A DNA stretch of 64,000 nucleotides from Venturia oleaginea (Eukaryota; Ascomycota; Dothideomycetes; Venturiales; Venturiaceae): the NCBI GenBank assembly GCA_013176395.1, contig JABMLP010000020.1:124001-188000 (forward strand), given 5' to 3'. The notes under the pieces were generated by a model that had not been told where the DNA came from, did no database searches, and saw only the letters and a list, made by a program, of their open reading frames with translations. Positions 1 through 9,706 of this stretch are shown here, piece after piece (position 1 is the first letter of the stretch; each line of letters begins with the position of its first letter). The position numbers and the translations under genes are program-made.

Positions 1-521
1 GGCGCTACTTGTTGTATATCAAGTTTGTCTTCAAATTTAGCATCGCGAATGCTAATCCCGTTTGCAAAGGTAAGAGTACCTTTAGATTCATTGATAACGG
101 CTTTGGTGTCCTTGAGAAAAGGCCTGCCTAGTAGAAGATCCTCAAATTGTCCCGGGACTATATAAGCAAAAGCGTTGCATATAAGTCCCCCTAAATCTAG
201 GTTCAACTTCGCAATTTTTGTCACTTGGGTCTGTCCTTCTTCCTTAAGAACTCCACCTATAGTACGCGGACTAATAGGGAGTACTTCAAGGTCCATCTGC
301 GAAGCTTTCTCCTCGTTTATTGATGCGTAGCAGCTAGATCCATTATCAAGGAGAGTTTTAAGAGAGTATATATCGTTCACTATAGTATTTGTGTAGAAAA
401 GGCGGGAGAGCATCTTGGGTCTGAACTGCTCCCATTCTTTTTCTATCCGAGAACGGTGTGAATCAGTGTCTTTGTTCGAATTCAAAATACTATTTACTCT
501 CTCAATTGACTCCTTTGACAA
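1..521 (-). CDS. Gy-A1 Pol, N-terminal protease region (partial)
   Basis: This is the beginning of the Pol polyprotein, truncated by the window edge. It covers the aspartic protease, whose active site reads Asp-Asn-Gly-Ser-Ser instead of the usual Asp-Thr/Ser-Gly, as in the second copy. The reading frame has no ATG near its start. It lies in the -1 frame relative to gag and overlaps the gag end by a few codons (open from about 596), so it is probably made by a -1 ribosomal frameshift. Homology to the 27999-31784 Pol shows what lies beyond the window. Confidence 0.85.
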   Translation of the reverse strand, partial: MSKESIERVNSILNSNKDTDSHRSRIEKEWEQFRPKMLSRLFYTNTIVNDIYSLKTLLDNGSSCYASINEEKASQMDLEVLPISPRTIGGVLKEEGQTQVTKIAKLNLDLGGLICNAFAYIVPGQFEDLLLGRPFLKDTKAVINESKGTLTFANGISIRDAKFEDKLDIQQVA

Positions 522-568
522 TTTTGCTCTATCTACTCTACGCCTCCATCCACGACTTTGGATAGAGG

Positions 569-1591
569 CTACTCTTTTTCCGAGTAGTCCTCTTCTTCAA
601 CTTCTTCATTCTCCTCAGTGGTTCCTTTGGCCCTTTTTGAACCAAGTTGCGTGACTCTTTCTACCTCTGTATCCAACCAGCAGTCTTTCATTCTATGGCC
701 GGCCTTCCCACAGCGTAAGCAGAGGTTATTTGCCTTCCTATATTCATAGGCTTTAGACGAAATTTTTAACTTGTTTACGCGTGTAGGCTCCCAGTCCATA
801 GCGTTCAGATCTTTAAAAGACTTCTCTTTATCTCTGAATCGTAACTTATCTTCTGAGGAAGAGAGCATCTTTGCTGTAGTGATTTGCATACTTGTATTCA
901 AAAGATCGGACACAAACTGCTGGTAGGAGGTACTCTGAGATTGGCCTATTCTCTGGTTTCGCAGCTCTTGATTTATTGCTTTGTGTAGAAATGCAATTTT
1001 AACAGCGTCAGGCCAAGTCATTCCTCCAGCATTAGCAAGAGTGGTTTCAAAACGGGGAAGAAAAGAGAAGAAGGGTTCTTTCTCTTTTTGTTTGATTGTG
1101 GACAGGCTTACAGTAGCTCTTTGTTGTTGTACTGGATCGCCATAGAAGTTGTCCATATACTGTAACAATTTCTGTCCCGTTTTATCTTCCTCTGGAGCTG
1201 TCTTTACGTAGGCCAGAGTAGCCTGAGCTGCGGAGCCTCGTAGAGAGGAGAAGATGTAGGCAAATTGGTTCCTACTATCCCCTATAGACTCTGCGTCTAT
1301 CTCCAACTTCATCCTTGCTTGTTGAAACCACTGAGCCCATTCAGAACGCTTGCCATCAAATTCTTGGAGCTTAGGAAGTACAGCTTTCTTCCTATGTATT
1401 CTGTCTTTTTGTGAATTCTTAGTCTCTTGTCCTTCTACTACGTTCTCAGAGCGAGTAGTGTTAGGCAAGATTGTAAGAATACGCGTAATAGCATCGTTCT
1501 GAATGGCTAGTTGATGTTGTAATGCTGCCATAGCTTCTTGTAGGGCTTGGGGTTCTTGAGGAACTCTTTGTTCCTGATCTTCTCCTTCCAT
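569..1591 (-). CDS. Gy-A1 Gag (capsid and nucleocapsid)
   Basis: This encodes a 340-residue Gag that assembles the cytoplasmic virus-like particle of a Ty3/gypsy retrotransposon. The middle (about residues 75-235) has the Gag/capsid-like helical pattern, with an FDG-K-R-EW-A-WF signature followed by a conserved SFxxFLPRFE stretch. A canonical CCHC zinc knuckle (C-L-R-C-G-K-A-G-H-R-M-K-D-C) lies near residue 292, and the C-terminus is very acidic. The ATG follows the 5' LTR and a leader of about 640 bp. The protein is identical to that of the second copy at 26929-27951, which indicates recent duplication and a coding sequence still free of decay. Confidence 0.93.
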   Translation of the reverse strand: MEGEDQEQRVPQEPQALQEAMAALQHQLAIQNDAITRILTILPNTTRSENVVEGQETKNSQKDRIHRKKAVLPKLQEFDGKRSEWAQWFQQARMKLEIDAESIGDSRNQFAYIFSSLRGSAAQATLAYVKTAPEEDKTGQKLLQYMDNFYGDPVQQQRATVSLSTIKQKEKEPFFSFLPRFETTLANAGGMTWPDAVKIAFLHKAINQELRNQRIGQSQSTSYQQFVSDLLNTSMQITTAKMLSSSEDKLRFRDKEKSFKDLNAMDWEPTRVNKLKISSKAYEYRKANNLCLRCGKAGHRMKDCWLDTEVERVTQLGSKRAKGTTEENEEVEEEDYSEKE

Positions 1592-2229
1592 ATTTTCACC
1601 TATGAGAGATAATAGAGAGCACTACTATACACACTCCTAGGCTCTACTCTAGAGATTTGCTAGGCAGTATAGAGTCAATGCCTATTAGTATAGGAAGGTG
1701 ACTATAGAATCCCAGAAGGATTTTTTACACTATAGTCCGCTCTGCAATCCTTATTACTAAGGACAGAGCTCCCAGGGACTGTGAAGGCCAAGTGTATTAA
1801 ATCTCTCTCCCTAGCTCTTTCTTTCCTCAGCTTATTACAGCTTCAACTCCTAAGACTACGCTGTCTTAGGATGACCTGCCCTTGCTTCTTGGAGATTCTA
1901 GCACGTTCTAGAAAATCTCAGTTTGAATTCTCTTGAATTCCCTTTTTGGATTGGCCCTTTCGGTTGGCCCTTGCTTCTTGGAGATTCTAGCACCTTCTAG
2001 AAAATCTCAGCTTGAATTCTCTTGAATTCCCTTTTTGTTTGGCCCTTGAGGTTGGCCCTTGAAGTTGGCCTTTGAGGTTGGCCCTTGCTTCTTGAGTTCC
2101 TTTCTGTTTGGCCCTTGAGGTTGGCCCTCGCTTCTTGGATTAGGACAAGTGTCCTCTTCTTGAAATTCCTTTTTGGAGCTTGCTCTCTGTGAGCCTTTCT
2201 TCCTTTGTAAGACTGAGGTACTTAGATAA

Positions 2230-2561
2230 TGTAAGAGTTCAACCCTCAAAGGTGTTTCGCAAGTGAGGGAAGACAGCTTATATTTCAAGTATCTAAGTAC
2301 AGAGAAGAAAGTGTAAGTACAGGAAGGATAGCTAGTATATATAATCCTCCTCTTACAATAGATCCTTCTAGAAAGTATCTTTAAATGGAAACGTGACAGC
2401 TTGCAAAATAGAACATGGCAGCTTGCGAAATAGAACATGACAGCTTGCAAAATAGAACATGACAGCTTGCAAAATAGAACATGACAGCTTGCAGAATAAC
2501 AAGAGAACAATTGGAAATCCAGTCATGGATAAGCTAGAGAGAAGGATTCCATCCCTTAACA
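2230..2561 (-). repeat. 5' LTR of Gy-A1 (332 bp)
   Basis: Read on the minus strand it starts TGTTAAGGG and ends CTCTTACA, matching the LTR pair of copy A2. It carries four full 22-bp U3 repeat units, against five in the A2 5' LTR. A TATATATA-like box and an 11-nt segment complementary to the adjacent primer-binding site are present. The five bases after it (2562-2566, GTCAT) are the expected target duplication. The partner lies outside the window. Confidence 0.93.
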
Positions 2562-2795
2562 GTCATGTTCTATTTTGCAAGCTGTCATGTTCTATTTCGC
2601 AAGCTGCCATGTTCTATTTTGCAAGCTGTCACGTTTCCATTTAAAGATACTTTCTAGAAGGATCTATTGTAAGAGGAGGATTATATATACGAGCTATCCT
2701 TCCTGTACTTACACTTTCTTCTCTGTACTTAGATACTTGAAATATAAGCTGTCTTCCCTCACTTGCGAAACACCTTTGAGGGTTGAACTCTTACA
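2562..2795 (+). repeat. Truncated Gy-A LTR, plus orientation
   Basis: This is the 3' two-thirds of a Gy-A LTR. It starts within the 22-bp repeat region and runs to the terminal CTCTTACA. It interrupts Gy-B1 pol at the codons for VGDWVWLN. Its missing first part is probably on the far side of the A1 insertion, to the left of the window. Confidence 0.9.
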
Positions 2796-5700
2796 TTTAG
2801 CCAAACCCAGTCACCAACTTTGTAGTTTGGAGAACCAAGCCGATGTTTGTTCTTGAAATATTCGTAGGTAGCGCTGGCGTGGTGGATCTCGTTGTAGCAA
2901 ATCTTCTCAAGGTTTGCCATGAAGTCAGCCATGGAATTAGCTTTTCGTGTCTCGGTAATTTCGTGGCGAGAGGCGTTACGGTCTGGTTGAATTGGCGCTT
3001 CCAATCCGGAGCGTGGATCGTAGCCGTAGGCGGCAAAAAATGGTGTGAGTTTTGTTGCATTGGAGGGTGTGTTGTTGATCACGAATTCGCAGAGTATTCG
3101 TCCCAATCATCTTGTTGATAATTGCAGTAAGCACGGATGTAGATTTCGACTTGGGCATTCGCTCGCTCGGTCCCGCCATCTGTCTCGGGGTGGAAACTGG
3201 TAGAGAGGCGGATTCGGATTCCGAGGCGTTTGCAGAGTACTTTCCAGAGGATAGCAACGAATTGGGATCCTCGGTCGGAGATAATGCTTCGAGGTAAGCC
3301 GTGGAGGCGGTAGACGTGTTGGAGAAAGAGTAAGGCGCATTCGCGGGCTTCTGGGAGTTTTTGGCAGGGGATAAGGTGCTTGATTTTGGTGAGGCAATCG
3401 ACAATTACTAAGAGGCAGGTATTACCTCCTTTGCGTGTAGCAGGTAAATCGGTAATGAAGTCCATCTGGATGTCTTCCCATCTTCGTTGAGGGGCTTCGA
3501 GAGTGTTGAGGAGTCCTTGGTACATTAGGTTGCTCGGTTTTGCGCGTCGACAGGCGTCGCATCGTGAGATCCATTTGTCCGAGGTGGCGTGCATGCCATG
3601 CCAGTAGTAGAACTTGCGGAGTTTGAGGAAGTTGTTAGCTTTACCCGGGTGACCTGCGACATTACAGTCGTGGTTCGCTTTCAGAATGTATGCTTGTAGT
3701 GTATCGTCTTGGGGAATAAATAGACACTTTTTATACCAAAGGCGGCCGTCGCGTTCTTCGCAGTCCTGCATCCGCAACGTTCGGTGGTGGGTTTTGCCGT
3801 CGCGTAGTTTTTTCAAGACTTCGCGTGGTTCTTTGTCTTTAGTCAACGCTCTAGCGTAGAGTTCTTCAAACTTGTCTTCGTCCCAAATAAGCTCTTCGTC
3901 GTCTGGGTCTTGCGAAGGGATGAATATGTCCGGAGGGGAGAACGGGGTGGTTGGGGTTTGTTCTTCAGCTACTACGTCGTTGCTAGGTTTGTTCCATATA
4001 TCGTTGAGGGGCTCAAGGGATTCGTCCCCGTCATTTTCGGAAGAGTCGCGGTAGTCTGGGTTTTTCTCGAAGTCTTGTGGAGAGGAGTGGTCACGAAGCG
4101 TAACTGGGCATAATGAAAGATTGTGGACTTGGAGCGCTAGTTCTTTTCGAATCTTAGGGTCAAGTGTGTGGGGTTTAAGCATAACCTGTGACTGGTGCTG
4201 GATACGCGGGTCGGATACGTTTGAGGGGAGGTTTTGGGAGCGGCGGGTCAAGGCGTCGGGTTTCGTAGTATCTTTTCCTGGTCTCCATTTGATTTCGAAG
4301 TGGAATTGGGAGAGGAATTCGGCCCAACGGGCTTGTCGGCGAGTGAGTTTTTTGGTTGACATGTAGTATTCGAGGTTTTGGTGGTCTGTAATAACTTCGA
4401 TCGGGTCTTCAGTTCCTTCGAGCTCTCCTCGCCACTCTTCAAATGCGCGAATGATTGCTAGGAGTTCTTTGTCGTAGATTTCGTAATTACACTCCTGGGG
4501 TGTGAACTTGTGAGAGAAGAAGGCGACGGGGTGTAGCAAACCGTCATTGCCGATTTGTGAGAGTACTCCAGCGCCTACCCAGTTGGAGGCGTCTGTTTCG
4601 ACAATACACTTCTTTGTAGAGTCGAAATGTGCGAGGATTGGTGCGGAGATGAAGGCTTCTTGGAGTTTATCAAAAGCGGCGCGCTGTTTTGGGCCGAAGT
4701 AGAACGGCTTGTCTTTTTTCAGTAAGTCGGTAAGAGGTTTCGCGGTGGAGGAGTAATTGAAAATAAAACGGCGGTAGAAATTGGCAAAACCGAGGAAGGA
4801 TTGGACGTCGTGGCGAGTGGTACAGTATTGCCAATCAATGATTGTTTTGACTTTGTCCGGGTCCATCCGGATTCCGTGGTCTGTGATAATTAAACCGAGA
4901 AATTTGACTTCTGTCTGGTAGAATTCGCATTTGTCGATGTCGATGTTGAGTCCTGCTGCGTGCATTCGTTCGATAACCTGCCGCACTTGAATTTTATGCT
5001 CTTCGAGAGTTTCGCTGTAGATTAGGATATCGTCGAGGTACGCGGTGCAGAAAACGTCGAGGAAGTCTTTAAGTTGTTCGTTAATAATATACGACTGCCA
5101 GGTCGCCGGGGCATTGCAGAGGCCGAAGTTCATAACTAGAGATTCGAACAGACCGAAGCGGGTTCTGAATGCAGTGAGAGGAACGCTGTCGGGGTGGACT
5201 CGGAGTGCGTTGAATGCTGAGATAATATCGATCTTCGTGAAGTACTTGGCTTTGCTGAGTTTGTCTAGGGTTTCGCGGAGTAAGGGAATAGGGTATCGGT
5301 TTTTTCGAGTAATCGCGTTGAGTTTTCGGTAGTCTACGCAGAATCGCAGACCACCACCTGGTTTTTTGACAAAGATACATGGGGAACTGACGTCGAACTG
5401 GCTTTTTCTGATAAAGCCTTTTCCCAAATTCTCCTCCAGCCATTTCCGGAGGCATTTGAGTTCGTTCTGGGACATATCGTAGAGAGGAGCGTTGGGTAAC
5501 TGGTCTTTCTTGTCTTCTTGAATTTCGATTTTGTGGTCGACGAGGCGTGAAGGGGGCAGTGAATCAGCAGCTTTTCTGTTAAAAGCGTGCGCGAGGTCGT
5601 GAAGGTCTTTGGGTAACTGGGGGCGAGGGTCTTTGTAATCTGGTTTCTTCGCCAGAAATTTATCGATATCTTGAATACTGATTGCGTAGATTTGAGCATT

Positions 5701-6552
5701 GGGCTGCTTAGAATTCCATTGAAAAGCGTGAGAGTTGACAATCTTCCAATCGCGAGGAGAGTCCGGGGTTTCTTGAGGGGGTGCGCAGGCACCAAACGGG
5801 AGCGGGATATACTCAACAGAGCCCTTGTGGCCCTGAAAACATTTCTTAGAACAGTGGGTACCGAAGTGAATACTACGATTCTCAAAATCGAGTTTCACAC
5901 CGTGGAAGTTCATCCAGGGAGTGCCAAAGATGACTGCTGCGGAGCCGAGACGGGTAACAAAGAATTTCGTGGTTTCGAGGTGGTGTTCTCCGGTTCTGAC
6001 GGAGACGTGGATTTCGTGAGTAACGTAAGAGGGTGCAGAGGATGCCTGTTCGCCGTCAAAGGCTTTGAGGCGGCCGGGGTTTTCGAGGGGAATAAAGGGA
6101 AAGCCGTGGGATTGCGCAAAATCGAGGTCTATGAAACTTCCTGTGGCAAAGGAATCAGTAACGGCGAGGGTTTTGATCGATTCATTAAGTGTAATTGGGA
6201 CTATGATTGGTCTAGAGTCTACTGGTCCATCAATCTCTCCTGTTGATTTCTCTGAGTAACCTAGAACTGCTGAACTGATGTAAAGAACATGTCGTTTCGA
6301 TTTGTTGTCGTGTCTCGATGAACGTCTTTTCAACGAGACTGAGTTTTCCGAACTCGGGGTGTATGGGGCTGATCCGAAGCCGTAGCTTGTGGTGCTAGAA
6401 GAGGCGGTAGAACCTGAGCGTTCTTCAGGGCCTTGAGTGATCCGGGAAGTCTGGACGTTCTGTGGATACGCTCCCGATGCTCCTGACATACTCATATTGC
6501 TAAAGCTCATAGGGGGAATGAAGTTTCGAGCTCCGGAGTTGCCAAACTGCAT
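2796..6552 (-). pseudogene. Gy-B1 Pol: protease, RT, RNase H, integrase (broken, truncated)
   Basis: An open frame of 1157 codons runs from 6552 to 3079. The protease region (about residues 125-235) has an unusual D-S-F-A-T-G at the catalytic position. RT includes FVKKPGGGLRFCVDY and the catalytic AYLDD, followed by RNase H (ETDAS, YDKELLAI, ITDHQNL). The integrase has a Cys-rich zinc region, MDFITDLP, SDRGSQF and PETDGGTER, giving D-D-E. A 7-bp deletion near 3095 shifts the frame, and homology resumes in another frame from 3106 down to 2796, where an LTR cuts the gene in VGDWVWLN. In the preceding gag frame the boundary is T-P-N-stop-F-A-S, so gag and pol were one frame before a stop arose. 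This copy cannot complete transposition as it stands. Confidence 0.9.
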
Positions 6553-6567
6553 GGGGCCACTGGCGAA

Positions 6568-7902
6568 CTAGTTGGGAGTAGTGAACTGATTGGAGGGGCG
6601 TCCACGCTGGGCTTTCTTAGGGCATACGGCGGCGATGTGCTTCTGACCATTAGGCATAATTACTACGGGCTCTCCGCAGTATCCGCAACGGTTGTTGGTC
6701 TTTCGCCATTGGATATTGGCGGCTTTCTCTTCCAGGGTCCAGGATGCAATTGGTTTCATCTGGAGAGACGGAAGGCAGGTACCTATGTCGGCGCCGGCAC
6801 TACCGTTGAGGTTCATAACTGAAATGTCCATGGCATCTCCGAAAGCGTGAGAAGTGACGGGGGAGACTAGGAATGCGCGTTGGGATGCAGAGGGAGCGGT
6901 AGCTGATGTAGATGATCCTGAGAATACGGGAGCTTTTCGAGCTCGAGAGATTTTCTCGAATTGTTTCATGTTGGCTTCGCAGTTGTGGCACAGATCGATT
7001 AACTCTTCCAGTTTCTTTGTCGTAGGGACGTGAATCATTGCTCCGCTGAGTTCTGCGCTCAGGCCGTTGCGAAAGTTGACAATCATAAGTTGTTCCAAGG
7101 GGTTTGCGGGTTCTGAGACGTGAGGGAGGGTGATTCCGGCTTCTTGGAGTAGGCGTCGGAAGTCTGCGGCGTAAGTAGCAAATGTTCGGTTTTCCATCTT
7201 GTGGTTCTGCAGCTTATTCATAGCATCTTGAGTATCGAAACGAGGAGTGTAGCTGTCGTTGAGTTTTGAGATAAATTCGTCGAGGGATTCAAAAGGCCAT
7301 GAATTCGTAGTTTCGTTGTAGTATGGGCGAATTGTGGATTTGCACTTGTCGTCAAGTCGATTGAAGGCGTAAGTAACTTGTGAGTTTACTGAAGGGAATG
7401 CTTTGGAGTCTGCGCTGAGTTTTATCCGGAGGTCTAAGAGCCAGCTCTTGTATTTGTTTTTATCTCCTTCAAAGATAGAGATGTCGCCTTGGGTTGGTCG
7501 AGGGGCGGAGATTTCGCGAGAAGTAACGCCCTGGAGTTCTGCTCGAAGGGCGCGAGCTTCGTTCTCAGAGGCTTCGAGCTTGAGTTCTTGAATTGAACGG
7601 GACATGGTATCCTGGTCTCGCTGGGCTGTGTTGAACATATGGGAGATGGTAGCTAAAAGCTGGAGGAGTGGGAGCGCCGAAGCGCGGTCGAGAGTAACGT
7701 GTGAGACTGGGACGTATTCATTTTCGTTGACTGAGGCTTCGTCCGCCGGGGTTGCAAAGGTAGCTTGGATCTTCTGAGTAAGGGTTGCTGCGAGTCTAGG
7801 GGTTATAGAGAAGTCGTAGAAGGCTAGGGGGTTTTCGAGAGTACTGTTTTCGAGGGTGGTAGTATCGTCCGCAAGGGAGGGAAGGTCGAGAATTCGGGGC
7901 AT
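6568..7902 (-). CDS. Gy-B1 Gag
   Basis: This is a 444-residue Gag. After a variable N-terminus there is a coiled-coil-like stretch (about 80-125), then the capsid-like region beginning FEGDKNKYKSWLLDLRIKL. A Cys/His cluster near residues 405-430 reads C-G-Y-C, then 13 residues, H, then 4 residues, C. It is a zinc-knuckle-like motif with a longer loop than the usual four residues. The terminal TAG lies in frame with the downstream pol frame, and the sister copy B2 has CAG there. The ATG at 7900-7902 is 72 bp from the 5' LTR. Confidence 0.9.
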   Translation of the reverse strand: MPRILDLPSLADDTTTLENSTLENPLAFYDFSITPRLAATLTQKIQATFATPADEASVNENEYVPVSHVTLDRASALPLLQLLATISHMFNTAQRDQDTMSRSIQELKLEASENEARALRAELQGVTSREISAPRPTQGDISIFEGDKNKYKSWLLDLRIKLSADSKAFPSVNSQVTYAFNRLDDKCKSTIRPYYNETTNSWPFESLDEFISKLNDSYTPRFDTQDAMNKLQNHKMENRTFATYAADFRRLLQEAGITLPHVSEPANPLEQLMIVNFRNGLSAELSGAMIHVPTTKKLEELIDLCHNCEANMKQFEKISRARKAPVFSGSSTSATAPSASQRAFLVSPVTSHAFGDAMDISVMNLNGSAGADIGTCLPSLQMKPIASWTLEEKAANIQWRKTNNRCGYCGEPVVIMPNGQKHIAAVCPKKAQRGRPSNQFTTPN

Positions 7903-7962
7903 AGTTGGTGAGGTTTGTCGACTGCGTAGACAATAGCAGCCCGACTTTTATCGTAAAAAGGG

Positions 7963-8178
7963 ATCCTTACAAACTGTCACGTTTGACCTTGGACTTGACT
8001 TGGAAGCATGACTTGAATTCTATGGGATGTGCGAAGTTGTAGGGATGAGGAGCTAACTAAGAGGTAGAGACGAGTCTAAGTACTTGCGACCAGTCTCGCG
8101 CTAGACCTGATCGAGCAGAACCACCACATTTAACTACGTTTAACTGCATTCGAATACCAACATAGTTCGATCATGACA
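7963..8178 (-). repeat. Gy-B1 5' LTR (7975-8178) and primer-binding site (7963-7972)
   Basis: On the minus strand the LTR starts TGTCATGATCG and ends AAACGTGACA (204 bp). It is 15 bp shorter than the B2 3' LTR, which has a duplicated GATCAGGTCTAGCGC. The primer-binding site TTGTAAGGAT follows after two bases. It is complementary, with one mismatch here and none in the B2 LTR, to an LTR segment about 36 bp downstream of a TATTTA box. This suggests self-priming. Confidence 0.85.
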
Positions 8179-8700
8179 CCGATATAGCGCGGATCCGGCG
8201 GAGAAATTCTTTCCCGCGCAGCAGGAGGCTGATCTCAGCGACATCGAAGGGGGACCAGAATCAGACCGGCCGTGGGCCGTACGGGTCGAGGGCGAAGAAG
8301 TGCCGGATATCACAGAGGAGATGATCGAGACGGTTATCTTGGAAATGCCCAATAGGAAAGCCCCAGGGACGGACGAGATCCAGAACGAAGCTATCAAGCT
8401 GCTGGTGAAGGACATTAAGAAGCCGGTTGCGGAAGCGCTACAGACCATGCTTGAGACTGGAGGCCTCCCGCCGTCATTTAAGGAATCCATCACGTGCGTC
8501 CTGAAGAAGAAGGGCAAGGGCGACTACACTGACCCGGGAGCGTACCGGCCCATCCAATTGGAAACTACACTTGCGAAGCTGGTGGAGAAGGTGGTCGCGC
8601 AGCAACTCACAGCTTTTGCTGAGAAAAGCGGCGCACTGCCGTGGAACCAGTTTGGCGGGAGGAAGCAGAGGTCCACCCTCTCCGCGGTAACGTTCCTGCG
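8179..8700 (+). pseudogene. Tad1-like LINE reverse transcriptase, N-terminal fragment
   Basis: One frame is open from about 8190 to the end. It encodes the fingers part of a non-LTR reverse transcriptase: EEMIETVILEMPNRKAPGTD (motif 0/1), then GDYTDPGAYRPIQL, then NQFGGRKQRST. This order is typical of Tad1/Jockey-superfamily RT in filamentous fungi. The palm with its catalytic Asp-Asp is missing, because the fragment is cut by the Gy-B1 LTR on the left and the Gy-C LTR on the right. It is an isolated relic. Confidence 0.88.
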
Positions 8701-8876
8701 TATTACGGGACGGTAGCTGGAAAGACGCAGCATACTCGTAGCCAAAGATTGTTTAGATTCAGTTAAGGAGTGAAGGTATCTACAAACAGAGAACCTCAAT
8801 GAGGTTCTTTCTCTATACTAGGCTCAATCAGGCTTAGGCTCTTAGCCTATACCAACCATGGGCCATGCCCATAACA
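8701..8876 (-). repeat. 3' LTR of Gy-C (176 bp)
   Basis: It matches the 5' LTR at 19155-19330 and the solo copy at 50618-50797. On the minus strand it starts TGTTATGGGC. The outer end reads CGTAATA where the inner LTR end reads CGTAACA. It contains several short perfect palindromes, among them AGAACCTCAATGAGGTTCT and CCATGG. A purine tract, AAGGAGGGGGGTAA on the minus strand, lies immediately upstream (8877-8893). Confidence 0.9.
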
Positions 8877-8888
8877 TTACCCCCCTCC

Positions 8889-9335
8889 TTACCGGGTGTG
8901 CAGGACTAAAGAGGGTGTGGTAGGTGGGATAATCAAACAGACAAACGCCATACATCGCTTCTGCCAGCTTGTAGCAGATTCGAAGGCGCTGGCCACCGCT
9001 ACTCGGTTTCTTCGGGCCCCTGTTTGAGCTCCTATATCTTCGCCGACACCGTCGCCCTTGCCATACTCTGCCTCGAAGCGGTCTAAGTCCTCGACTTCTG
9101 TGAATAATGAACGTGGCTGCCAATCGGGATCTGCATAGCCTTTCCATTTGATTAATAACTGACGAACCCAGCCTCGCCCAACCCGTTTCTTCTCTGCGCG
9201 AAGTATACGTTCTACTTCAAACTCAGCCTCTGTTTCTTCGGTTTGAGGCACTAATGGTGGCGGCTGGGTATCATCGGATTCTTGTGAGGGCAGTGTGTCG
9301 GTTGCGGCTCGGCGGAGTAGGTCAACGTGGAAACG
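8889..9335 (-). pseudogene. Gy-C Pol C-terminus with chromodomain (separated by Cop-D)
   Basis: Homology resumes on the distal side of the copia insertion with the integrase tail (NRFHVDLLRRA). It continues into a chromodomain, EFEVERIL followed by LLIKWKGYADPDWQP, and ends with a stop at 8889. Chromodomains of chromovirus integrases direct insertion to marked chromatin. The usual WEP is WQP here. The frame is intact but cut off from the main pol frame by 4.8 kb of inserted DNA. Confidence 0.88.
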
Positions 9336-9340
9336 GTTAT

Positions 9341-9520
9341 TGTTGGAAGGAGTATCCTCATGCTATTGCCTCCACCTGCGCCAGCGTGGCTACTCTCTGT
9401 CACTGGAGTTTGTTTACTGCCCAATTGGGCTTAGTGTATTACTATATAGCTGAGATCCTCCGGATCTCACCCTCAATACACTTGTTACTCAACTTTCATA
9501 CTTCAACAGGTTATGAGCCC
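9341..9520 (+). repeat. Cop-D 5' LTR (9341-9508) and half-tRNA primer-binding site (9509-9520)
   Basis: The LTR starts TGTTGGAAGG and ends CTTCAACA. A TATA-like ACTATATAG lies at about 9440. A hairpin GAGATCCTCCGGATCTC follows it. The site GGTTATGAGCCC begins at the first base after the LTR and is complementary to the conserved GGGCTCATAACC of the initiator tRNA-Met anticodon arm. This suggests priming by a tRNA half-molecule, as known for Drosophila copia. Confidence 0.85.
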
Positions 9521-9706
9521 GGCATCACGCCGCGCGCTCCTCCGATATACAGCACCTTACTGAGCATCACTGCTTCAAATTTGTTGTTCATCATCGCTGC
9601 TGTTGTTGCTGCCGACGCTCCGCTACCCGGCGTACAGCACACCGTACCAGCACAGCACGGCACCCACCTTTACCTCTGAAGCAGACTTCAGACCACCTCT
9701 GTCATC

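Larger units (their letters stand above)
1..2561 (-). mobile_element. Ty3/gypsy element Gy-A, copy A1 (5' part, cut by window edge)
   Basis: The stretch is the reverse complement of the 5' part of the copy at 25935-28519, with an identical predicted Gag. It holds the 5' LTR (2230-2561), an untranslated leader, gag, and the start of pol, which runs off the window at position 1. One base of a poly-A run in the leader and one 22-bp LTR repeat unit distinguish the two copies. The right end abuts a second, opposite Gy-A LTR fragment at 2562, so A1 appears to have inserted into an older LTR of its own family. Confidence 0.93.
2796..8178 (-). mobile_element. Ty3/gypsy element Gy-B, copy B1 (3' end cut off by an LTR insertion)
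   Basis: It comprises 5' LTR (7975-8178), leader, gag (7902-6568) and pol (6552 down to 2796). The chromodomain and 3' LTR seen in copy B2 are missing because the element is interrupted at 2795/2796. Relative to B2 it has a 7-bp deletion in the integrase (between 3095 and 3096) and a TAG where B2 has CAG between gag and pol. RT and RNase H are retained here but deleted in B2. Confidence 0.9.

Noticed and set aside
415..654. 79-codon plus-strand frame repeated at 27866-28105 (-)
   Set aside because: It is the antisense shadow of the gag-pol junction of Gy-A and recurs only because the element does.
2007..2510. Open frame rich in repeated SCHVLFCKL-like residues (also at 21595-22068 and 26014-26280)
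   Set aside because: It is a translation of the 22-bp LTR repeat; 22 is not a multiple of three, so the repeat cycles through frames. It reflects low-complexity non-coding LTR sequence.
5671..6246. 191-codon plus-strand frame
   Set aside because: It is the shadow of Gy-B1 pol; the pol frame on the other strand has clear protease homology and this frame has none.
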